Positions 7,699 to 16,600 of a DNA stretch of 17,899 bases are shown piece after piece. The stretch's first letter is position 1, and each line of letters starts with the position of its first letter. The translations under genes and the position numbers were made by a program. A model generated the notes under the pieces. It was given only the letters and a program-made list of their open reading frames with translations, had not been told where the DNA came from and made no database searches. Origin of the DNA: JAHEYF01 sp045805185 (lineage in GTDB: Bacteria; Bacteroidota; Bacteroidia; B-17B0; Aurantibacillaceae); assembly GCA_045805185.1 (NCBI GenBank), contig JBJMLS010000028.1, forward strand, positions 1-17,899. The letters run 5' to 3'.

Positions 7699-8454
7699 CT
7701 GGAAGATCAAAATTCATATAACGCACAGGCGAGCCCTATAGCAGTAGAGATCCGGGGGCTGAAAAAATCGTTTGGAAATAACCAGGTACTGAAAAATGCA
7801 AGCCTGAAACTTCAAAAAGGAGAGAACCTGATCATTCTCGGAAAGTCGGGCACGGGAAAATCCGTACTGATCAAATGCCTGGTCAAGCTGATCGAACCGG
7901 ATGCAGGTGAACTGATACTGCTGGGAACCAATATCACTGATATGGACGATGGTGAACTGAACGAGGTAAGAAAAAAAACAGGCTTCCTTTTCCAGGGCGC
8001 CGCTTTGTATGATTCAATGACTGTGCGGGAAAATCTTGAATTCCCATTACGGGAAGCCCGGATCAAAAAAAAGGAAATGAACCCAATGGTTGAAGAAGCA
8101 CTGAAGAATGTCGGCTTACTTGAAGCAATCGATAAAATGCCAGCGGAACTTTCAGGTGGTATGCGCAAACGCGTTGGACTTGCCCGCGCACTGATATTGA
8201 ATCCCGAGATCATGTTGTACGACGAGCCAACGACAGGCCTTGATCCCATAACGTCGAAGGAGATCAGCAAGCTTGTACTTGAAACTCAAAAAAAATACAA
8301 TACTTCTTCCATTATTATCACTCACGATATGGCCTGTGCAAAAATAACTTCCAACAGAATTCTTGTGCTGAACGATGGTGCATTTATTGCTGAGGGCAGT
8401 TATGATGAGCTGCAGCAATCACCCAACAAGCTGGTCAGCTGTTTTTTTGAGTAA
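7699..8454 (+). CDS. mlaF: MlaF-type ABC transporter ATPase, apparent non-canonical start
   Basis: An ATP-binding subunit of the Mla-type lipid transporter, 251 residues if read from the CTG at 7699 (MEDQNSYNAQ...). All ABC motifs are present: the IRGLKKSFGNNQVLKN entry strand, Walker A GKSGTGKS (48-55), Q-loop in TGFLFQGAALYD, signature LSGGMRKR (from 151), Walker B IMLYDE (E176) with the TTGLDP D-loop, and the switch histidine in ITHDM (H209). The first in-frame ATG is only at 7942, after Walker A, and no GTG or TTG occurs between the upstream in-frame stop (7684-7686) and that ATG. Translation must therefore use CTG, ATC or another rare start, or the start codon was altered. Length and context favour CTG 7699, 5 bp past the mlaE stop. 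Family call certain, start uncertain. Confidence 0.88.
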   Translation: MEDQNSYNAQASPIAVEIRGLKKSFGNNQVLKNASLKLQKGENLIILGKSGTGKSVLIKCLVKLIEPDAGELILLGTNITDMDDGELNEVRKKTGFLFQGAALYDSMTVRENLEFPLREARIKKKEMNPMVEEALKNVGLLEAIDKMPAELSGGMRKRVGLARALILNPEIMLYDEPTTGLDPITSKEISKLVLETQKKYNTSSIIITHDMACAKITSNRILVLNDGAFIAEGSYDELQQSPNKLVSCFFE

Positions 8455-8463
8455 AGATGCGCC

Positions 8464-9156
8464 GTGAAAAATAAAGGAAAACATACAATTGTACTTGGTG
8501 CATTTGTGATTATTGCCGTAGGGTTACTGATGGCGGGAATTTACTTCATCGGTCAGAAGCAGCGTTTATTCAGCAGCGTATTCCGAATACATGGGATCTT
8601 TCAAAATGTAAGCGGGCTCCAGGTGGGAAATAATGTGCGTTTTTCCGGCATTACGGTAGGCACAGTTGAAAGTATTGAGATCGTTGCTGACACGGCGATT
8701 CGCGTGGATATGATCATCGAAGATGAAACAAAAAAGTTCATAAAGAGAGATGCAATGGCTGTTATTGGCTCCGACGGACTGATGGGAAACAAGGTCATCA
8801 ATATTACCCCGGGCGCCAATTCACAGCAGCAAATAGCGGACAATGACAGGATCAATACCGGGAAGCCGCCGGACATTGATGAGATCTGGGTCCAGTTGAA
8901 GAAAACAAGTGATAACGCCGCTACCATAACAAGCGATCTTGCCGCGATCATTGGAAACATACGATCAGGAAAAGGCACAGTGGGAAAACTCTTCATGGAT
9001 ACAACGCTTGCAACGAATATAGATCAGACCCTGGTAACTGTGAAAAAAGGAGCGAAAGGGTTTGAAGATAACATGAATGCGGCCAGGCACAGCTTCCTCC
9101 TCAAAAGCCTTTTTAAGAGAAGGGATAAAAAACGCCGGGATAAAAAAGAAAAATAA
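8464..9156 (+). CDS. mlaD: MlaD-type MCE domain protein
   Basis: A 230-residue substrate-binding component of the Mla-type transporter, anchored in the inner membrane by one N-terminal helix (about residues 8-28, TIVLGAFVIIAVGLLMAGIYFIG) after a short basic head. The single MCE domain follows (about 38-118): FQNVSGLQVGNNVRFSGITVGTVESIEI, then DAMAVIGSDGLMGNKVINITPG, both canonical. After it come a helical stretch (TIGNIRSGKGTVGKLF-like, about 160-180) and a very basic tail (KRRDKKRRDKKEK). The start is a GTG at 8464: the only nearby ATG (8457) is in another frame and stops after five codons. It is the third gene of the operon, 9 bp after mlaF. No MlaB or MlaC gene follows; the next gene is convergent. 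Confidence 0.93.
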   Translation: MKNKGKHTIVLGAFVIIAVGLLMAGIYFIGQKQRLFSSVFRIHGIFQNVSGLQVGNNVRFSGITVGTVESIEIVADTAIRVDMIIEDETKKFIKRDAMAVIGSDGLMGNKVINITPGANSQQQIADNDRINTGKPPDIDEIWVQLKKTSDNAATITSDLAAIIGNIRSGKGTVGKLFMDTTLATNIDQTLVTVKKGAKGFEDNMNAARHSFLLKSLFKRRDKKRRDKKEK

Positions 9157-9158
9157 AG

Positions 9159-9887
9159 TTACATTTCTCCCTCAATAAATTTCCTTAGTGTCTTTGCATT
9201 TTGATATGCCCATCCATAATATGTATTATTGAAGTAAATACAGTAAAGAGAACAATCCTGCGGAATCGTTTCCGCAAAACGCTGCAGGTTCTCATCTGAA
9301 TAATTTGATTTAAACAATTCCGGTACGCCATGCATTCGGGCATAAAAAGTTTCGCTCGTCTTTATAAAGGTGTGCTTCAACCCGGGATAATCGCTATTCA
9401 CAAAAGTATATCCTTGCTTTTTTAAGATCTTTTCCACCTCCCCGTTCCACCAGGAAATGTGTCTGAACTCAATTGCGCTTTCCTTTCCTCGCGGAATACT
9501 TTCAAGTACCTGATCGAGATGTTCTGTGCTGTACTGAAAGGATGGCGGTAGCTGGTAAAGTATATTTTTTAGCTTATTGCCAAGTCCCTCGCGGATCAGC
9601 GCATGGAATTCGTCAACATGCGTCTTTGCATCTTTCAGCTTGAGTAAATGGGTAATGTACCGGTTTGCCTTAACCGAGAAGGAAAAATCTCCCGGGGTTT
9701 CGGCGGCGTACTTCTTCAGGTCCTTTAATTTGGGAACGCGGTAAAACGTTCCGTTCAGCTCTACACAATTGAATACCGTGCTGTAAAAGCTCAGCCATTT
9801 GGATGCCGGCGTTCCCTGGGGGTAGAATCTGTGCTTCCAGGAAGGGTAATAATACCCGGAGCAACCGATCATCACTTTTCTTTCCAT
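9159..9887 (-). CDS. DUF72 domain-containing protein (YecE-like)
   Basis: A 242-residue soluble protein of the DUF72 family, which has a TIM-barrel fold. Hallmarks in order are IGCSGYYYPSWKHRFYP at the N terminus, YSTVFNCVELNGTFYRVP, FSFSVKANRYITHLLKL, LYQLPPSF, AIEFRHISWW, YARMHG and YCIYFNNTYYGWAYQNA near the C terminus. Length matches the family (about 240-260). The biochemical activity of DUF72 proteins is not established. It is downstream of, and 8 bp from, the small gene on the same strand, so the two are likely co-transcribed. Its stop lies 2 bp from that of mlaD on the other strand. Confidence 0.93.
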   Translation of the reverse strand: MERKVMIGCSGYYYPSWKHRFYPQGTPASKWLSFYSTVFNCVELNGTFYRVPKLKDLKKYAAETPGDFSFSVKANRYITHLLKLKDAKTHVDEFHALIREGLGNKLKNILYQLPPSFQYSTEHLDQVLESIPRGKESAIEFRHISWWNGEVEKILKKQGYTFVNSDYPGLKHTFIKTSETFYARMHGVPELFKSNYSDENLQRFAETIPQDCSLYCIYFNNTYYGWAYQNAKTLRKFIEGEM

Positions 9888-9895
9888 GAAAAATG

Positions 9896-10240
9896 CTACT
9901 CTTCGTCCTGCGGCTCGCGCTTGGTAATATCTTCCACTTCCGCAATGAACTTTGTAACATGATGATTAGCATAAGGGCCATAAGCATCGATCAGCATTCC
10001 TTTCACACCATCATTAGTTTCAATAGCGTAAAGTATCGAATTGTCCGCCGGATCACTTTCCCCTTCGAAACGGTAAAAACTAACGATCTTCACTTCCGAA
10101 GGGTCATAAATTTTTCTGGTAGTTGGAGCTTCCAGCCCCCTCTCCTTTGCAACGAAATTTTCGGTGAACCCTTCTGCAAAAAGCTTGTTTGTGCAGTTGG
10201 TCATTGTATTCATTTCGTTTTTTTTGAATGGTTCTTTCAT
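9896..10240 (-). CDS. Small conserved Bacteroidota protein (often named 'phosphoribosylpyrophosphate synthetase')
   Basis: A 114-residue protein. The middle (SEVKIVSFYRFEGESDPADNSILYAIETNDGVKGMLIDAYGPYA, about residues 48-91) matches the core of a small Bacteroidota family that databases often call phosphoribosylpyrophosphate synthetase. It is far too short for, and lacks the motifs of, a real PRPP synthetase (no DLH phosphate or PRPP-binding loops), so I treat the name as an annotation error and the function as unknown. The N-terminal NKLFAEGFTENFVAKERGL also fits the family. Possible starts are the ATGs at 10240, 10213 and 10204; the first gives MKEPFKKNE, which may be too long. It is the first gene of a pair with the DUF72 gene. 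Confidence 0.78.
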   Translation of the reverse strand: MKEPFKKNEMNTMTNCTNKLFAEGFTENFVAKERGLEAPTTRKIYDPSEVKIVSFYRFEGESDPADNSILYAIETNDGVKGMLIDAYGPYANHHVTKFIAEVEDITKREPQDEE

Positions 10241-10648
10241 GAGGCGATTTTACGGTAAGAACAGAATAACCGTGCCATTCCACGAAAAGGAGGCTTACAA
10301 GGCAGGAGAAGATAAAGTTATCCCGGATCAGGAAAATAATTCCCATTCCGGCTCAACAATACGACATAATCTTCGTCTTTAATTAGCGGGAAGGGGTAAA
10401 AAAAAATAAAAACAGGAGGGGCAGAAGTATCAGCGGCTTTTGCCACATGCTTTCCGGCAGATAAGTCATTCGCAAAAAAAGAGCCATTTTAAAGTGGGGA
10501 ATTAATTCTACAATTTTAGGAAACAAGCGTTTTTTTCCGCCGTTTCCTTTGGTAGTTCTGTCTTATTTCTTTTTTTTTGTATAGCGTAAATTCTTACCCG
10601 GGGCGAGAGATTTCTGCAGGTAATTTTCTTAATTTTTATACCGTTTTC
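10241..10648. other. Non-coding spacer upstream of the poly-HAMP kinase
   Basis: About 400 bp between divergent genes. I see purine-rich and T-rich runs (an A-run near 10399, T-runs near 10530 and 10569) but no coding frame, clear hairpin or tRNA. It must hold the promoters for both directions, but no sequence fits the Bacteroidota TTTG / TAnnTTTG pattern well enough to call. A TTG at 10577 keeps the kinase frame open, but that extension (24 residues, compositionally odd) is unlikely to be translated. Confidence 0.6.
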
Positions 10649-13600
10649 ATGCATTCGAAAAAGAAACAAATGGCAAAGCTTGCCGAAGATGTCGGCGACT
10701 TAAAGGAAGCGCAAGTGATCCAGCGTTCAAAAAAGATGCTTCGCGCAAAAAAAGAAAAGGCTCCTCTTTCCAATGGACACAGCAATGGCTCGCATGCGTC
10801 TTCTGAACAAGGATTCGACAGCAGGGAACTGCTCCGTGTGCTGACCGAGGTAAAGAATGGAAATTTCGCGGTGAGAATGCCTATTGATCATACCGGCTTA
10901 AGCGGAAAGGTATGCGATACGTTGAATGAGATCATCTCGCTCAACGAAAAAATGATGGAAGAATTTACGAGAGCGGGAAATACCATCGGTAAGCAGGGCA
11001 AGCTCACGCAACGTATTGAGGTTCCCGTATCCAAAGGTTCATGGCACAAAGGTATTGACGCGCTTAATACCCTTATCTCCGATCTTGTTCATCCTACCAT
11101 TGAGATTGCGCACGTGATCAGCTCCGTGGCTAAGGGAAACCTGTCACAGGAGATGTCGCTGAAGATCGGTGATCAGAACCTTCAGGGAGAATTCGCCCGG
11201 ATCGCCAAAGAAGTAAACGACATGGTGAAGCAGCTCAACCTGTTTTCAATGGAAGTAACACGTGTCGCCAGAGAGGTGGGCTCCGAAGGAAAGCTCGGAG
11301 GACAAGCGAAAGTAAAAGGCGTGGCCGGTGTATGGAAAGACCTTACCGATTCGGTGAACCAGATGGGATCTAACCTAACAGCACAGGTACGTAACATTGC
11401 GGAAGTAACAACCGCGGTTGCAAAAGGAGACTTATCCAAAAAAATTACAGTAGACGTAAAAGGAGAGATCCTTGAACTAAAGAATACCATCAATACAATG
11501 GTGGATCAGCTCAACTCATTCTCCTCCGAGGTAACCCGTGTGGCGCTCGAAGTGGGAACGGAAGGCAAGCTCGGCGGACAGGCACAGGTAAAAGGAGTTG
11601 CAGGTACATGGAAAGACTTAACCGATTCTGTGAATGGCATGGCCTCTAATCTTACTGCACAGGTTAGAAATATTGCGGAAGTAACGGTATCAGTAGCCAA
11701 GGGAGACCTTTCGCGTAAGATAACAGTGGACGTGAAGGGAGAGATCCTTGAGTTAAAAAATACCATCAACACAATGGTGGATCAGCTCAATTCATTCGGT
11801 TCGGAAGTAACCCGGGTAGCAAGAGAAGTTGGTTCGGAAGGAAAACTCGGAGGGCAGGCAACAGTGGAAGGAGTTGGCGGCGTATGGAAAGACCTGACGG
11901 ATTCCGTGAACCAGATGGGATCTAACCTGACCTCACAGGTTCGTAACATTGCGGAGGTAACAACAGCGGTTGCGAAAGGTGATCTATCCCGTAAAATTAC
12001 GGTGGATGTTAAAGGAGAGATCCTCGAATTAAAAAACACCATCAATACAATGGTGGACCAGTTAAACTCCTTTTCTTCGGAAGTAACGCGCGTGGCGCGG
12101 GAGGTAGGTTCCGAAGGAAAACTCGGAGGACAGGCAACTGTTCAGGGAGTTGGCGGCGTGTGGAAAGACCTGACGGATTCCGTGAACCAAATGGGTTCCA
12201 ACTTAACAGCACAGGTACGTAACATTGCGGAGGTAACAACAGCGGTTGCAAAAGGAGACTTATCGCGTAAGATTACGGTGGATGTAAAGGGAGAGATCCT
12301 CGAATTGAAGAAAACCATCAATACAATGGTGGATCAGCTCAACTCCTTTGCATCCGAGGTAACCCGCGTTGCACTCGAAGTGGGAACAGAAGGAAAATTA
12401 GGAGGGCAGGCAAAAGTTACCGGAGTTGGCGGAACCTGGAAAGACCTGACCGATTCCGTGAATGGTATGGCTTCCAACCTGACCTCACAGGTACGTAACA
12501 TTGCAGAAGTAACAACAGCGGTGGCCAACGGCGACCTTTCCCGTAAGATCACCGTGGATGTTAAAGGAGAGATCCTTGAGTTAAAGAAAACCATCAACAC
12601 GATGGTGGATCAGCTTAATTCGTTCGGCTCGGAAGTAACACGAGTTGCGCGCGAAGTAGGTTCCGAAGGAAAGTTGGGAGGACAAGCAACGGTAGAAGGA
12701 GTCGGCGGTGTCTGGAAAGACCTTACCGACTCGGTGAACCAGATGGGGTCCAATCTTACCGCCCAGGTGCGTAACATCGCAGAAGTAACAACTGCCGTTG
12801 CAAAAGGCGACTTATCGCGTAAAATAACAGTAGACGTTAAAGGAGAAATTCTCGAATTAAAAAATACCATCAACACAATGGTGGACCAGCTGAACTCCTT
12901 CGGTTCGGAGGTAACGCGTGTAGCCAGGGAGGTAGGATCAGAGGGAAAGCTCGGCGGACAGGCAGACGTGCCAGGTGTTGCAGGAACATGGAAAGACCTG
13001 ACAGACTCCGTAAACAAGATGGCATCCAATTTAACTTCACAGGTGCGGAACATCGCGGAAGTAACAACTGCCGTTGCAAATGGCGATCTTTCACGTAAGA
13101 TCACTGTGGACGTACAAGGCGAGATCCTTGAGTTAAAGAATACGATCAATACAATGGTGGATCAGCTTCGCGGCTTCGCATCGGAAGTAACACGGGTGGC
13201 GCGCGAAGTAGGAACGGATGGAAAACTGGGCGGACAAGCGTTCGTTCCGGGTGTTGCCGGAACATGGAAAGACTTAACGGATTCCGTGAACCAGATGGCC
13301 GGTAACCTTACTGCGCAGGTGCGTAACATTGCCGAGGTGGCGATCGCCGTTGCAAATGGCGACATGTCGAAAAAAATTACAGTTGACGTACGTGGAGAGA
13401 TCCTGCAGCTAAAAGAAACGCTTAATACCATGGTGGATCAGCTCCGCGCCTTCGCTTCTGAGGTAACGCGTGTTGCGCGTGAAGTAGGAACAGATGGAAA
13501 ATTAGGAGGACAGGCTTTTGTGCCAGGCGTAGCAGGAACATGGAAAGACTTAACTGACTCTGTAAACCAGATGACAGGTAATTTAACAGCACAAGTGCGT

Positions 13601-16600
13601 AACATTGCCGAAGTAACAAAAGCGGTTGCAGGAGGCGACTTATCGAAGACAGTTGCCATTGATGTGAAAGGTGAAATTCTTGATCTAAAGAATACGATCA
13701 ATACGATGGTGGAGCAGCTCAACTCCTTCGCCTTCGAGGTAACGCGTGTTGCACGTGAGGTGGGAACAGAAGGAAAATTAGGGGGGCAGGCTGAAGTGCG
13801 CGGTGTTGCAGGAACATGGAAGGACTTAACCGATTCCGTAAACATGATGGCTTCCAACCTGACCTCACAGGTGCGTGGGATCGCAAAGGTGGTTACATCG
13901 GTTGCAACCGGAAACCTGAGACAAAAACTATCCATCGATGCAAAAGGTGAAGTGGCCCAGCTGACAGAAACCATCAACGAGATGATTGATACGCTTGCCG
14001 TATTCGCCGACCAGGTGACCACGGTTGCGCGCGAAGTGGGTGTAGAAGGAAGATTAGGAGGACAGGCCAGTGTGCCCGGCGCATCAGGGATCTGGAAGAA
14101 CTTAACCGAGAACGTGAACCAGCTGGCCGAAAATTTAACTACACAGGTACGCTCCATTTCCGAAGTTGCTTCCGCCGTAACGAAGGGAGACTTAACCCGG
14201 AACATACGCGTTGAGGCAAAAGGAGAAGTTGAAGCCTTGAAAGATACGATCAACCAGATGATCGCAAACCTGCGCGAAACAACATTGCGTAACCAGGAAC
14301 AGGATTGGCTGAAGTCAAACCTCGCGAAATTTACGCAAATGTTACAGGGACAAAAAGACCTGAAAACGGTAACTCAGCGGATCCTTTCCGAATTGGCACA
14401 GGTAGTTGTTGCACACTACGGAGCATTTTACATTCTGAAGCAGGACGAGGAGACCCAGCATGCCAAGCTGCAATTGTTCGCTACATACGCATACAAAACA
14501 GAAAAAAACATTCCCAAAGAATTCTCCATCGGAGAAGGGCTTGTGGGACAATGTGCTTTTGAAAAAGAAAGAATATTACTCTCCAACGTCCCAGGCGGAT
14601 ACATTAAGATCAATTCTTCGCTCGGTAAAACCAAACCTTTGAACCTGATCATTCTTCCTGTACTTTTCGAGAATAATGTAAAAGCCGTGATCGAGCTTGC
14701 CTCATTGGATGTGTTCAGCGTGACACACCTGGACTTCCTCAGCCAGCTTACAGAAAGCCTCGGTATTGTACTTAACACAATTGAAACCAATACAAGAACA
14801 GAAGAGCTTCTTGCACAATCGCAATCGCTGGCAAGCGAGCTCAAGATACAGCAGGAAGAGCTCCGCAGAACAAATGATGAGCTGCAGGACAAAGCCCTGC
14901 TCTTAGTGAAGCAGAAAGAAGAAGTGGAAGCCAAGAACAAAGAAGTGGAAGAAGCGCGCAGCTCACTGGAAGAAAAAGCGGAACAGCTCACGCTCACATC
15001 CAAATACAAATCAGAGTTCCTTGCTAACATGTCGCATGAGCTGCGCACACCGCTTAACTCGCTGCTTATCCTCGCTCAGCAACTTTACGAAAACGCCGAG
15101 GGTAATTTAAGTGACAAGCAGGTTCGCTATGCAAAAACGATCCACTCCTGCGGTGATGACTTAATTCAACTCATCAATGACATTCTGGATCTTTCCAAGA
15201 TCGAATCAGGGTTTATCTCTGCGAACTTTTCGCCTGTCCGGTTCTCTGAGATCGCTTCTTTTGTGGAAACGACATTTAAACCGATCTCGGAAGCGAAACA
15301 TCTTAAGTTCAACATTGAGACGGATGCTAATCTTCCTGAACTTATGGAAACCGATCTTCAGCGCCTGAACCAGATCCTGAAGAACCTCCTGTCCAACTCA
15401 TTTAAATTTACGGAAAAAGGCGAAGTCAAGCTGAGAATTTACGAGGCGAATAAGAACTGGAAGCAGGGAACGCCAAGCCTTGACACCGCCAAGCAGGTAG
15501 TAGCCTTCGCTATCAGCGACACAGGCATTGGAATTCCGCAGGAAAAACAATACATTATATTTGAAGCATTCCAACAGGCCGAAGGGTCCACCAGCCGTAA
15601 ATACGGCGGAACCGGTTTAGGGCTTTCCATCAGCCGCGGTCTTGCCGAACTCCTTGGAGGAACAATTGAGCTGGAAAGCCAGCCAGGGCTCGGAAGTATC
15701 TTTACACTCTTCCTTCCTATAGAAAACATTTCTTCCATTACCAATGTGGTAAGCGACAGCTCCGGAACTTATCAGCAGCTCAAACTTGCGGACGGTCACG
15801 GAGAGAACCTCGACAACCTGCTGAATACGCTTAGCCTGACGGAGATCGACTCACGCAAGAATGTAATGAGTGAAATGATCAACGACGCCGGTGATGACAG
15901 GAACACCATTCAGGCCAGCGACAAAGTAGTATTGATTGTAGAGGATGACCTGCGTTTCACAAAGATCATCATTGAAAAAGCGCATGAACAAAATCTGAAA
16001 GCGATAGTGGCGACAAACTATACGGAGGTGTTTGATTTCGTGAACCGCTACAATCCGATCGCCATTACACTTGATGTAAAATTGCCCGATACCAGCGGAT
16101 GGAAAGTACTGGAACTTTTAAGAAACGATTTCAACTACAGGCATATTCCCGTTCACCTTATTTCAGGTGAGGAGAACAGGGACCTTGCCTTGAAACGCGG
16201 CGCCAGAAGCTTCCTGTTGAAGCCACTGAACAACGATATCCTTAATGAGCTTTTTGAGGACATTGTAAGCAATGAAAAAAGAGATCAGAAAAAAGTCCTT
16301 GTGGTAGAAGACAATAAGATCGACTCTTCGCAAATAGCAAAGATCATTGGAGATGAAAAGATCACTATCACCATTGCGGACAACGGAGAAAAAGCGCTGA
16401 AGCTGATCAAGTCAAAAGACTTCGACTGCATTATACTCGATTATACATTGCCGGATATTTCAGGTCCTGATCTCATCAACCAGGTAAGCGAGCTGAAGAA
16501 AAAACTTACTCCGGTTATCGTTTATTCGGCCAAGGACTTCAGTCAGTCGGAACTTACGCAGCTCAGCGGCAAGTCGAATAAAATAGTTTTAAAGGGCGTA

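Noticed and set aside
9893..10258. 121-residue plus-strand frame opposite the small conserved gene
   Set aside because: It is the reverse shadow of the minus-strand gene, whose core matches a known small family.
10577..10648. Upstream TTG start for the giant kinase
   Set aside because: It lies within a T-run and the added 24 residues look unlike protein; the ATG at 10649 begins a basic head that leads directly into the helical region.
11182..14253. Series of long antisense open frames with similar proteins across the repeat array
   Set aside because: They recur once per 276-bp unit, so they are mirror images of the repeated coding strand; no independent starts, domains or codon patterns support them.
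11252..14287. CRISPR array or mobile-element repeat
   Set aside because: The repeat is a continuous coding frame with 276-bp period and no spacers, ends or transposase.
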